From: Channa striata
Taxonomy: Eukaryota; Chordata; Actinopteri; Anabantiformes; Channidae
Reading direction: 5' to 3'
Assembly: GCA_033026295.1 (NCBI GenBank)
Contig: CM065181.1
Span: 6,357,001-6,421,000, forward strand
Length of the DNA: 64,000 nt
Shown here: piece by piece, positions 1 to 13,900 of the stretch
How the letters are laid out: each line of letters opens with the position of its first letter
How positions within the stretch are numbered: the first letter of the stretch is position 1
The notes under the pieces: generated by a model
What the model was told of the DNA's origin: nothing
Seen by the model: the letters and a program-made list of their open reading frames with translations, nothing else
Database searches by the model: none
Translations under genes and position numbers: made by a program

Positions 1-3000
1 TAGAAAAAGAAGCCCACTCATCGCTAAGGTTGTTGTGGCAAAATTATTGTTTTTTCTGTTGTATGTTTAGGATACACTGCAGACTTATGCTTCATTCTGT
101 GCGTCATGTGCTCTCAAAGTAGCACCTGGAGGGTACCACTGACGTCCTGTTCCGTTCAATTGAGCCACATGAGAACAATCCTGGGAGAATCTCCACCTAA
201 ATCAACACCTTCACTTTTATTCAAGACAAATCAATTGATCTTATCACCCCAGTCAATTTAATTCTCCACGTTCTCCAGGCTTTTTCCACTGGGAACCGAC
301 CCTTGCGTGTTCACAAATTAAATTACAGTTTCACCTAATAATTCCCCATCATTCACAGCTTTGTTGAAATCAGTAATTTTTTCCACTTATTTGCTATTAA
401 TTAGCAGACAGACCTGTCTAGCGTTATGAAGTGGTTGCTCCGTGGGGTGTGGGTATTTATTGCTGCTGGATGTAGAAGAATGGCAGGAATAAATAGATGG
501 TGAGTTTGGAGGTGGGGGCTGAGCGACAGAGGGAGGGGAGGATGTTGTTGTAAGTGTTCTGGCTTTATCTGTGAGACGGCAGAAACCCAGCCGCAGCAGC
601 ACTAATGCTCCCAAAATTACTGCTCATTTTTATCTTTCCCAGCAGTTCACTGCTGGAGTGGGTGAATGTGGTGTTTTTTTAAGAAGCAGACTCCTCCACC
701 TCTTCCATACTTTAAAAATGTATGTGCTTGGGTATGTTGACATGTAGATGATATGCTTTCATGCGTGCTCATGTTTGTGTGTGTTTGTTTATAGGGTGGG
801 TTTTTCTGAGGAAGTCTCTCATTTCCTTCTGAGGCGTTTCTGCAGTTTTTAGAGAATGTAATTCTTGTTCTTTCTTGTTGCCTTGTAGTTGTATTGGCAG
901 AAATGTGTGTGATATGCGGATCACATGACAGTATGTTGTCCTAATGACATTTAAAGCTCAGTTTGACAGTTTATTAGAGGTTAGCATTTAGACTGTTAAT
1001 AAAACGGATAACCGCTACTCGTATTATTATGATTTATATCACCGATTAAATCAATTCTATTGACCACACTGTTTACTTCATTTCATTCTTTTGCCAGTTT
1101 ATAGTAATTTCCAACTTAGTGTTGCTCCCGGCGTTTTAGGAATTTGCTGATAGTATATTAGTGATTTAATCTCATCGACAGTTTGAAAGATGCAGGATGC
1201 TGAGAGCATAGTGTTTTATGAAATTATGGATCATCAATCTATTACCCAGGAGCAGGAAGGTGAATGAAAGAGTTGACACAGATGGAGTGACATCATTGGC
1301 TGAGGTGTGGTCAGGCCTGCAACATATATCTATATCTACACACAGATATGGAATCTCATACAAATAAGTAAACAGGTAAAAATGTTTACCGTTGTTAGTG
1401 TATTATTGCATGATTGACATCGCTGGTCTGATTAAATCAGATTTCCAATGAATTCTTATTATTTGTAGTTTTACACATTTCCATAGTTTTAGATGTATTC
1501 CCATATTTTCCGATAAACTATGTTTTATTTGGCTTGTGTGAATGCATTTCAAACTGGTTTGATTCACTCAGCAGTGCCGTCCCACTGCTCTGCCCTCTGG
1601 CATGCTTTTTTTTTTTTTTTTTTTTTGTCTGACTGTGAAATGACCATTTCTTCACCCTGTGCTGATGAAGTCCTCTCCTGGAGTGCTGTGAAAAATGGAT
1701 GTATGATCACACAGCTGAAGAGACGTCATCTCTCAAGAGCTCTTAAAAATAAGCACAATAGATGACAAAGCAAGTGTCATATACACCAAAACATTTTGGT
1801 GGGTAAGTCCACAAGGCGTTACTTTTTAGGATGGATATAAAAATATCTGATAAAAATGTATAAGGAGTTGTAGTCAGTGGCAGTGTTTTCCTCTTTTAGG
1901 ATATCTATATTAATAATACAGGACTCCGGATAAACTATTGTGCCAGCTAATATACTAACTACAGTAGGAAAGGTTTGTTGATTATTGATGATTTTCATAA
2001 CCCGACCGAGAGCAGATTGAAGCAATCTGCCAGCGCTGCTTCATCAGGCAGGATAATTATTCAGCAGACACCAAAACATTGCATGTTCATATACTGTAAT
2101 GATTTCACCCAACACTGCAATGCCATCCCTGCGATTCTCCTCACTTTTGGACATAGTATATTTGGTGAGCCTGTGTCATTTCACTGCTGAATAATTAGAC
2201 TGTTGCCTTTCTCTGCTTCTTACTGCTGCTGCTGCATCTCCCTGTGCCCTGTTTTCCTACCAGTATAATAGCTGGATAAAGCAGACTGGGTTAAAAAAGG
2301 AAATAATTGTTCTGGGTGACAATGCAGTGCATTACAGCGGGCAGGCGCTGGCTCTCCCTCCCTCTATGCCATGTCAAGGGAATTAGCTTTAAAGGGTTTC
2401 AACAGGATTAGGTGGCCTACAATCAGAAAAGTGCAGATGTTTCCTTTTTTTACACTGCAAATGGTGAAATCACTGAAGGGGTGAACGAGCAGCTCCCTTC
2501 CACTGTAACCTACATACATATGTATGTAAGAATACATTTTGTGCAAAATTCATATTTCTGAAAGATGAAGTTGCTGATGTCCACTCAGATATCTCTCTGG
2601 TGTTTGTTTGCATTTGCAGTCTTGGTTACATCCTCCTTAGGATTCAATCTGCGCTTTGGGCTGACTGTATAGCTGGCATGGCCTCAGCAGCCAGGTCCCC
2701 CGGGATCCCTTCGCCAGACCCTGACTCATACTACCTCTGCTACATCACGCTGCTACACTAATACACAGCAAAGAGCTTCCCTCCTTGCATTTGCTCCAGC
2801 CAAATAGCTTCTGCTAATTTCAACAAGCTGCTTGAGCCAATAAACTGTCAAATCAGCCACAAATTCAAGGTTGAGTCTGTGACATCTTTTATTATGTTAC
2901 ATAAAACCTGCTCCAGGGAATTGTACGATAAGAGAGAGAAACACATTTGTATGCCCACACTTGTGTTCATTTTACTGTAAAATCGGTGACATCTAATCAC

Positions 3001-4210
3001 ACAGAAACTGCCGGACCTGTCAGAGCAATCATGACTTTGGAATAACTTCAAATGGTTTATGTGGGTGTAGGTTAGGATCAGCTCGGTGAAAATGTGCTCA
3101 ATGTTTGCAGTATGATGCTGATTTTGCTGCTGTTCTTTAATTTAAAAACACAGCAGAGGATAAAAAACTTACTGTCAAGCACAGACTTTTTTTCTGAAGT
3201 CACTAAATAATGCAAACTAATCATTGTTAGTGATTAAAAACAAGTTGTTTAAGTCAACTCCAACTACAAAATGATAAATGACTCAAGTAACTGAGTTAAC
3301 ATGTTTAACAGCTAGTCTCAGGGTGGAGAAGTCCACCCTTCTCTATTTCATACTAACTAACTTGACAACAAGGAAAAAAACCACAGTAACAAAGTTACTC
3401 TACCTTCTTTTGGTTTTCTAGCAAAGTGGACCCAACTATCCGTTAAAAAAAGATTAATATCACATCCATTCTGTTAATTATAGAACTGATATTTCCCATG
3501 AAATAACTAGAAAATAATATTTTTATAAATGTGTTCACACAGTATTGTAATTTCAGGTTCTAAAAAGGTTACAAGGAAGACATTTTTAAAAGAAAGGTCA
3601 GGCTCCTTCAAAGGACAACATGGTAGAAACAATAGAAGAATAGAGAACTACATGAAAAGAGCAGATACATAGTCCTCACCTTACAGAACAGCACTGTGTT
3701 TCAGTCAGTAAAAACACAAACACACAGTAAAAGTAGTGTTTTATGGTGTCAGGGGGGGTCGTAGGTCAGCCCATAACATGCTTGGGTCTTAATCAAAAAC
3801 GTAAAAGTGTACAGATAAAGACATTAAGTTGTTGCCCTGTTAATACTTCTCATTTATCATATAGATGTCGATGAATCTAACTTGACTAATACCAGAGATT
3901 TGCACATTTCGCTGTCTCCATACTGATGCAGCAACATTCTAATCACCGATGAAGCTCTCCTGAAGGTTTGGTGGGACTGTCTGTGCAGTGATTTTGTATG
4001 ATATGAAGCCATTTTCTTGGAAGAAATGAAAAATTCTCAAAGCTGTGTGAAATCATTTGCACTTGATTTACAAAGTTTCAAGGAACAAGATTCAATATCT
4101 TCACAAGGTAGAAAAAGGCAGATAATGGCATTATTGGTTATGATGAAAAAAACTGAAGAACCTTGTAAGATGTGGGTGAAGGAGGTCTGTTTAGAATCAG
4201 AGACAGAGTT

Positions 4211-4249
<39 letters not shown>

Positions 4250-4760
4250 GCGTGTGTCGACAGCTTCTAAATGCTGACTTTGACAGTGCGAGTGCAGAAA
4301 TGATGCTGTAGCACATTCTCTGGGCTCAGACTGTCTGCCGGTCTGTGAACCGTCTGTTTGTCTGTTTGTACGTGTGTTTTATTGTACCTTAGAGAACTCA
4401 TTGCCCTCACTAGGATACAAAAGTTGATTGAACTGTGTTATTTTCACCCTATTTAATTTGGTTTGAGGTTAGAGGATGGATATTTAAAATATATTCAGAA
4501 GTCAATCATTCGTATTATTCACATAGTATTATTTACATATATCACTCTAATACTTATTAGATGTTGCCTACTGTAATTATCATTATATCAAGTATTTATC
4601 TTCATATCAAGTATTGGGGGCATCACCACTACCATATTTATACAAAATATAAATTTATGTGTGGCCCGCTGAATATGCAAACAGGGATGCATAAGTGTGT
4701 CAATGTCTTTGAGCTCTCCAGTAAGTGAATAATACTCTGTGTTTGTCTCTCTTTATCCAG
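1..4760 (+). other. adcy2 intron 1 (3' part)
   Basis: No coding exon is recognisable here. I looked for the ADCY2 N-terminal exon and found neither a GC-rich first-exon context nor a matching peptide. The stretch holds a T run near 1606-1626, a (GT)n tract at 4211-4257 and general AT-rich sequence. The acceptor tttatccag lies at its end. Confidence 0.7.
4211..4257. repeat. (GT)n microsatellite
   Basis: An almost pure GT tract with a few GC interruptions, inside adcy2 intron 1. Confidence 0.95.
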
Positions 4761-4958
4761 AAAACAGACGACCACTTGACATTCCTGATCACAGTGCCTG
4801 CCGCTCTCTTCCTCTTCCTTTCCATCTTCATCCTGGTCTGCATTGAGTCAGTCTTCAAGCGGATGCTTCGTCTCTTCTCTCTCCTCATTTGGGCCTGTCT
4901 GGTCACAATGGGTTACCTGTTCATGTTCTCGGGAGGGATTCTCAGCCCCTGGGACCAG
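4761..4958 (+). CDS. adcy2: adcy2 exon 2: transmembrane segments 2-3
   Basis: 198 nt, phase 0 at both ends, between tttatccag and the donor gtagat. It begins KTDDHLTFLITVP and includes FILVCIESVFKRMLRLFS, ending SPWDQ. Two hydrophobic segments are evident, matching the second and third membrane spans of ADCY2. The reading frame stays open into the intron as far as 5540. Confidence 0.96.
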
Positions 4959-7900
4959 GTAGATAAATGTGTGGGGTTTGTGTGTGTGTGTATCTGTAAA
5001 TATATGGGTCCAAAAGAACATGCAGGTGCATCTATTGACTGGCTTATAACTTCCACCCGTTTGAAAGACAAAAGAGAGATGTGCATCTTTCTTGTTATAT
5101 TTATATATCTAGGTAATTTTTATGGCTGGAATCAACATGTATTAAAAGAGCTGGATATAGCACTACTGAACATCTCAGATCTCAGGCAATTTGTCCTAGT
5201 TTCCACTTCTGGTATTGCAATAAAAAGTCGCTCCGCAGTTCAGAAATCTTTTTCCGTAAAAAATTTAAAAGAAGGGATGTTTTTCTCAGGCTCATCTAGA
5301 AGGGGGGTGGGGATCTGGGGGCTCAATATCTTTGTTGTTTTTCTAATTATGCAAAAGTTGCCCCTCAACATTAATTTATCCGGTAGCATTTACCTTTGTC
5401 TCAACTTTCTTGTTAATGTTAATAAATTTATTATTGCAAGGTATACCACTGATATTGTTATGAGCTTATGCCATTTATATTGTGGCTTATTTGTATATAT
5501 TGGTTGCTGTGGTGTCACAGGTTTACCAGGTCACACCTGAGCGATGTTCCAACTTTTTTTCTCCAAGCGAGGAGAATGAAGATTTGTATAATCCATCTTT
5601 TTATTAGCACTTGAAGAGGAGGTCATCGTTAAAGTCAGGCCCAGAATCAACAGAAACGAGTTAGGCAGAGAAAGAGCTGTAAGGCCTGTGGCATAGGAAA
5701 TAGAAGCAGAGGTGTAAAATGCCAGGAATTTATACGGTGTGGAAAGGTTGTCCCAAGGCAAGACACTGAGACTCAAAGTTGTCCCTGGTGTCTGCTGCTT
5801 ACTTACTTGCCGATTTCCCAATGGCTACACTGTCAGTTAAAATAGAGCAGAGCTCTGGTTCTGAACATCCCCATGACAATCCCAGCGCTGTGTCCTTTGA
5901 GACAAATCTTCAACACGCTGAGAAATACAAAACACAATAAAACTGTCGTGGCTATAATTGCTAAGCTGTGATTGGACAGTTACTCTCTGGGGGAACATGT
6001 TTAGTACTCGATCAATTAACACTAAGAGAAAAGGTATGATCCACTGGGTGGAGTGAAACACACATTATGCCAATAAATATACTAGAAAAATATATATATG
6101 CAAGGAAAAATAACCAAACAAATGATTGTATTCACCTTTAGCCCCTGTGAGTTAAACTTTAAAATGCTGACCTTTAAAATGCAGCCACTTTCCCCGATGA
6201 ACACGTGACCCAAAAAAAATCATACCTAATAATCAAAGTTTGCTGTTTGTGTATTCGCTTTTTTGTGATTGTACATACTAGTATATGTGTATGTGTATAG
6301 GTGCCAATATGTCAGCATCTGTCCGTCAGTTTAGAACCGTCACTGTTTGTGCGTGTGTGTGTGCACAAGTGCAGAATTAATTCCACGTGTGACAAATGTT
6401 AATGAGGCCTGATGAGAGCTGGGGGTGAGCAGATCAGCAGACAGACACATTAGTTTTCAGTGCCAGACTCCGCTCTCTGTCTCAGGAACCTTATTTTCTC
6501 ATGCTAGCACCCTGTCTCCCCCGATTCATCACATCCTATTTTTCTCTACCCAGCTTCTCTACCTGCCTCCTCCTCGCCTGTTAAGATCCCCCTTCCACCC
6601 TAACCCACCATGCCTAAATTACCTTTCTCGCTCCCTCCTCTGGGGGTAAAGATATTTTTGTCATCAGCCACCTGTAAGAACATAATCATTCTGCATTATC
6701 TATCTATCTATCTGTCTGTGCCGTTTCTATATCACAAGAAACGAGGACAGAAAAAAGGAAGAAACAACTTCCGAATGGACAAGAAAGAAAGGAACATTTG
6801 GGAGAGCGAAGATCCAGTGAACAGGAGCACAGTTGGAATTGCAGCCCGCTCTCAGTGGGTTGGATTGATTGTGATTTCTGAGAGAACAGCATGCCTGATT
6901 GAGCACACAGAGCTAATACGAGTGAAGTCCTGAAAGAGAGCGGCACAGTGAAACTGATGCTCTACTCAGTCGCTCACTTTTGACCCCTCCACTCCACCCC
7001 AACCATTTTCACCCGCTGTCAGTCCACATACTGTCCAAACTGTGTCCGCTGCCATCCAACTGCATTAGCCTGGACTTTATCTGATTTCTCTGAAGTCCAT
7101 AGATCCACACAGGTCTTCACAGAGGTCACACTGAACATGGCTGCCACACCTGGTGCCATAAAATCAAGGTGCCGCATTGACCCGTGTGAGCATGTTTGTG
7201 TGTGCAGTAACAGATAGCCCCCCCAAACTTGGTGCCCACAACCAAAAAAGCTGTGAAGACTTTTGCATGCCTAAATGCTCCAGTGAGAAGAGAGTGAAAC
7301 ATATTTGATATGTGTATTCAAGCATGCATATCTGTGTGTCTCTTTGCACTTGCATTAGGAGGCAAGTGAGTGTGCGCCGCTTTTGTCTGAAACACAGAGG
7401 CGGGTTGCACATGCGGAATAAGAGAGAGAAAACGAGAAGGGCAGAAACTAATCGAAGAAGCTGATGTGAGATGATGGCAGCAGCTCTCATCTCAAGGTGT
7501 TTGAGGGTGTTTTAGGATTCAGGCAGGAGTGCCGTGTAGATGGAGTGTGTCTGGCTGCCTGCCCGCTTGCGTAGCAGACAGCAGCACGTGACGCACCTGA
7601 AATTAGACTGCCATTCCCAATTCCCCCAGTCTCCCAAACTGACCGGACGTCACACATTCCAAGTGCCCTCCGTGCCTTTTTTACTTCAGAGGTGGGAGTT
7701 CAGGTTGAGGAGTTGAAGGTTGCATAGTGGTAAAATATAGGACCTTCAAAACACCACATCTGCTCCGACGTCAGCACCCTTCCCTACATTGGTTCCCCTG
7801 GCAACAGAAAGTCTGAGCCTACACAAAACATTTCTCTCTGTTCTCTGTGTTCAGGTCGTCTTTTAGAAGGAACTAGGTCAACCAAACAATCACTAATATT

Positions 7901-10900
7901 CAAGATTCTACAAATTTGATTGATTTATTCTGCATGTTAGTGGTAGAAGTAATATTATCTAATATATTTGAAATGACGGTAACAATGGTGATGTCACAAA
8001 CACTGTGAGTATAAAATAAAACCATGGAGAGAGATACATAGGACAGACAGTGTTTATATCTCTTTTATTTAAATCATTGTATGTTTGATGAGATGAGATG
8101 CATAACGATGTAAGTGACATAAAGAATTGTCAGCTTGTTTTCAGGGGAAAGTCTTTAGTCTAAGCTGTCACTCTCAGTGGGATTCCTTTTTGCAGACTGA
8201 CTCTCTGAACCTGAAATACACAGGAAATATCCAGACAGGCAGGAAGGTCAAAGTTCATCTAGTGTCCTAGTTGAAACCGTGACCCGTTCACACTGGTCAC
8301 CACCGCAAAACAGGAAGGGGTGTACTGACAGAAGGGGAAGCAGACAAGGACAAAGCAGGAGGTTAAGGAACAACGTATAGATGAAAAACACAGTACGAAA
8401 CACACAAGTATATAAGCACAACGTGCAAACACACACACACACACACACATCCACATTCAGGGGTCAGGTTATGTGGCTATAAAGGAAAGAGTAAACATGC
8501 AGGGAAGTCCATCAGAATATTTTTGTTTTATATGTAATAACTCATGCAGTCTTGTGAAAGCGACCAGTTTGTGGAATATAATTCAGTAGCGTGATGCTCA
8601 GATATGTGTTTTCTGTGAGTTTCATCACAGAGTTTTATTTTGTGTAAAACTAAGTGAGCAGCCCACTCGTCTCTAATAATTTATCATAGGATCAGCAGTT
8701 TATCGTTGGACCTTTTTCTGAGCAAGAGTGGGCAGCTCACTCAATTTACTGTGTTCTGTATTTAGACAAAAAGCAGACAAAGAGGGAAGATGTGCAACAT
8801 AAATCCCTGGTGGGATTTGATCTCAGGCATTTTTGTGATCTGAATATGGGCACTGCAGTTTTTTTTTTTTTTAGCATTACAGCAGTGCCTAAATGACTAA
8901 GCTTGAACTATGATGCTAAATTAGATCATGTCAGGCAATATCCTGCATTTACTGCCCACTGTAAATCAGGCAAAAAGCTGAGCCTGATAGTTTGAAAGTT
9001 CTTTGCCTTCATATTTCTCTCATTGAGCTAAATTATTCAGTGATTCCTTTTTAGATTTATATACTTTAGAAAGGCTACACAAATGGAAAAAAGTAGCCAG
9101 CCTTAGCAGAAAACCTTGTTGACTTTGTGCAAATTTTATCCTTTACCTCTTCACTTCTTCCTGTTTTCAGGTGTCCTTCTTCCTGTTCATTGTGTTTGTT
9201 GTCTACACCATGCTGCCCTTCTCCATGAGAGGGGCCATTATCGCCAGCGCCATCACCTGCTTCTCACACACAATCACCCTCAGCATCTGTTTGGCCAACA
9301 CCGTCACCGAACTGGAGCCTCTAGTCTGGCAGGTAAGACAAATAATTGTCCAACCATAAATGTGGGAACATCTGTGGGTCAACAAGGCACCTACATCTAG
9401 AAATCATCAGAGGTGACTGTGGTGTGAGCTTCCCATTTTAGTATTCTGATCATCTCAGTGATCACTTCACTGCACCAACAGCTTCAGCACAGGGGTTAGT
9501 TTCTTAAACCCAAATTGGCTGTTTCCTGCACGATTAAAAATGATGAGATACAACATTTTAATAAGGTCTGGGTTGTAAAACAGTAAAACTGTGCTGGATC
9601 ACTGTGACACAGCACATGCAGGAATCCTCCAGAGTCAAATAAACTGCCCTTAATGTACTCAGGGGGCAGATCTCGAAGTACGGGCTCTAACTGACTGGAC
9701 TCTTGATATAGTCACACAAAGAAAGTCTCACCATGAAACCTCGGAGCTTCCCGTAATACGCCTACATCGCAGACCAATAGGACGAAAACAAAATTTGTAA
9801 ATGTCAATTTAAAAAAAGCCCAATAACTCATAAGGTAAAATGAATTCATTTTGCATGACATGCCTGTTTGAGTCTGACGCACAAACACACACAGTGACTC
9901 TTTGTAATTGTTTATTGAATAAACACACTGATAATGCTCTAGTCGTGATAACCTCCCTCTCCTCTCTCTCACTTTCACACACACACACACACACACACAC
10001 AGTGGAAAAGCACACCAACAATAAAATATGCTTGAAGGCTCTCACTGCCCTTGGATACATCTCTATGGACGTCCTATTGATATACAAGGGCACATTTTTA
10101 GGAGCTTGAGGTTGACATAGTGGTGGAAAAGTGCAGTCAGAGTGTGTACACTGGCCTGACTTTATGAGGTAATAATGCAGTCATAGGCGGAAGGAGGTAG
10201 ACAGTGGAAAAATTAAAGTTTTGGGCGTTTCCGTAACATACATCATGTCACCCCAGCCTTATTTTCACGTCTTGTTCTCTCTGTGTGTATGTGGCGTGTT
10301 TGGCAGATCTTGGCCAATGTGATCATCTTCACATGTGGCAACCTGGCCGGAGCATACCACAAGCATCTGATGGACCTGGCTCTAAAACAGACCTATCAAG
10401 ACACCTGCAACTGTATCAAGTCCCCCATCAAACTCGAGTTTGAGAAGCACCAGCAGGTACATTTTCACACTGGCACTTCAGGTTGAGTGAGTATGAGTCA
10501 AGTCTAATATCAGCTCCTGTCATCAGATTGCTAAAGATACATGAACAGTGTTGACATTGTGGCATTTCCCACTTGGGACTGAGCAAACGGGGGTTTTACT
10601 TTGACTTCTACAAAAGGAAGTACTTGCTATGTGAATTAAAGCCAAAGTGGTTATTTAAATATAAATACAATAATTAATTGGCTTCTGTACTTTGTGTTTA
10701 ATTAATCAACAAACGTCAGCAGGTCAACATGCAATAAACATGGTAGACATTATTCCTATTACACATTTGCGTGATATTAACACAGACCATGATAAGTTTC
10801 TAGCTCAAGTGGAACCTCAAACAGGCACTGACATGGCTGCAGACTGCTCCATTTTACTGTACAAGCTGCTTATAGGTTCTGGAGCTCTGGGAATAAGGCT

Positions 10901-13900
10901 TGTTCTGTTGGACTGACTTTGCACACTCTGCAGCAGGTCAACACTCAAACGTTGCCTAAAGATGCAATAGCTGCTTTTAGCATAACTGTGGACTCTTGAC
11001 TCGATTCTGCCTCTCACTCAGAGCTGTTTCTACAGACCTTGATAAGAGCCATGAAGAAATGCAAACTTGTCACTTGTCAGTTTTGTCAGGGATGACTCGG
11101 TCGTGGTTGATCATGTCCAAACAGGCATTATGCAGTGACATTTGCTTGACATTACCGTCTATGCCCTGACATTAGCTATTCTCCATGACCAGAGCAGTGA
11201 CACATATGATTAACCACGATCATTTTTCAGGAAATTCTAGTCTTTATGTTGATGGCACTTAAACAGCAGGAATTATTTACCTTTAGCAACACTCTTCATG
11301 CCTTGTAGCTTCAGCAGCCTTTTTTCTGCATGTGCGCTGCCATATGGGCGTGTGTGTGTGTGTGTGTGGGGGGTTTGGGGGGCGGTTGGGGCATGTGTGT
11401 GTGTGTGCGTGTTTTAGATTGTGTAAGGATTAATGCAAATGTCAGTAGAAAACTAAACACCACCAAATCTCATTCATTAGCTCAATACAGTTCACTTCAG
11501 TTCATTAATCAAACACATGATTAATAAAGCTACATCTATTGAGGCTATTATATTCCCTCTGCAAGTTCACAGCAGATTGTTCATATCGCTTCTGTGATGA
11601 ATAAGTAAATAAGTGCGGGTGGTGTGGGTTTCTATTTTTAGCACAGCCCCCTCCAGCCCCTCTCTCTACTTAATTTGCTGCTGTGTTTTAGGAAATGAGC
11701 CCGTGGTGTGTGAACAATGTAATGACCCTCTCTGCTGTGAGCCGCATTTATGAGTCACACCCCCTCAGGCAGCTTTTCACTCTCTCTAACATGCACACAC
11801 ACCCACACATATGCTCCCCCCACACATACACACACCAAAATGTGCACGGTGCTAAAGCGAGGCAAACCTCTGCAACTTACATTATGGATCTCACATCCCC
11901 ACTGCCATTTTTCTTATGGGCCTAATCATTTTACCATTCAGTGATACACAAGTGTAGATGTCTGGTACTGTTGTCAAGCTGCAGTGCTATATGTTTATTG
12001 GCAACCTTTATGTGAAAAAGACTAGTTCGCTCATTGCCTCTGATGGTGGATATATGACATATGACACATTTTGTAAATTAATAAATAGATTATAAATAGG
12101 TCTGTCTTGCAGTAGACATTCCCCTTTTCTCCTTATAATAATAACAATTCTTACAGTAAAATTACAGACAAAGTCAAATTTATAGAACTTGCTCCACTGC
12201 CTTCCTCTTTCATGCTGCATATTTTAAAATGAAGATATTTTCTCTGCCTTAATCACTCTTCTGTTCTTGACTTTAGCTTCCTGTGTTGAGTGCTGAAAAA
12301 TTAGCCCCAGTGAACCCTCATTAAGGAGATATAAAAATCTATTTAGGAGGTTAAATATTAGCTGTGGATGACAAAGGCTATATTTATATGGAGTACTGGA
12401 GAAGAAGAATGGAATAGAATAGCAAACTATAGAATAAAAAAATGATAGTAAAAACTTATAATAAAACCAGAGAAGAATAAAATGGAATTTATGATGGAAC
12501 AAAACAGAACAGCTCATAATGGAATGGGATACGATAAAGTCAAACAGAGTAAAATATCAGAATAATTGAATAGAATGTAAAAGAGCTAAATAATGAAACA
12601 CAATGAAAGCAGTGAGCAGTGTGACACAATTCAACAGATCATAAAAGTTACACATAAAGAATCGGATAAAACATCAACGTTGAGCAGCACGTGATAGAAA
12701 AGTAAAACCAGCAGAATATGTATTTTTTTACTATTCTTTGAATGCATCAGCATGAAAAACAAAGGACGTTCCAGTGACACCACAGGTACATCCCAGGTCC
12801 TCACTCCTCACTGGCCCTGGAAGTTTCAAGCCGCCGTGTTGAAAGAAATCTCAGTGACATCACACTGAGGATGGAGGAGCAATGTCTGAGGAGAGATAAG
12901 TAAGGCTGCACAAGACCGTTCTTCACAGAAGTCTTTTATCAGATCAACACCCCGATTTTTGGAAACTTGTTGGTGATTGGATGTTGATCTGAAAGCCCAT
13001 CGCAAAATTATTGCAGCTTATTACTGAAGTACACTAATAAAAGAAATAGCATTCCCTGCTCCTAGACTTTTGATTTTGTTTGTTTATATCCAACCACTGC
13101 AACATCACTGCTAGAGGACCCACAGCCGGCCACGACTGTGTTGAGTTTACTCCCCGTGCTTTCCTCCGGGCTTCCTCCAGCAATCGAAAGACATGCACGT
13201 GAGGATAATTGGTGACTCTAAATTGCCCGTAGGAGTGAATGTGAGCGTGAATGGTTGTCTGTATGAGTGTATGCCTCTCTGCGTTGGCCTTATGATAGAC
13301 TGGCAACCTGTCAGGAATGTATTCGACTTCTTACCCAATGACAGCTGGGATGGGCTCCAGCCCCCCGACCCTAAACAAGATAAGCGGAAACCAACAATCA
13401 CTGGTTACCACTTGTCTAATTAAAAGCGACCTGATTCAGATTTGATTTGATTGACAAATGAATCATGAACAACTTTCTGTATTTATTAGAAATGTTTTTC
13501 AAGATCTATAATTTTCTACTAATAATACAATTGTCATGACAGGACGTGAGTGGGATGTTGTTCAGCAATAACCACATTTTTAATTGTCTATCATGATGTC
13601 AATCCTTCAATTACTTGAGGCTAAAAATATATGTGTTAGGTAGACACACAGTTTGAGGAAAAAATAGTTACATAATTAAACTTGGTGACATCATCAAATA
13701 TTTCCAATAATTACCATTAAAGTCTAACTGACAGCTACTTTAGCTTAGCATTCATCATCAAAAACAACCAAGAGGGACTAAAACTTAGACAAGTTCTTGC
13801 CAATCCTAGGAGCAAGTGGTTTGATATATGGGAAAACCCCATAGTGTACTTATTTTATGGTACATTTAGTATTGTGTTAGTCATTCATACACACACAGAA

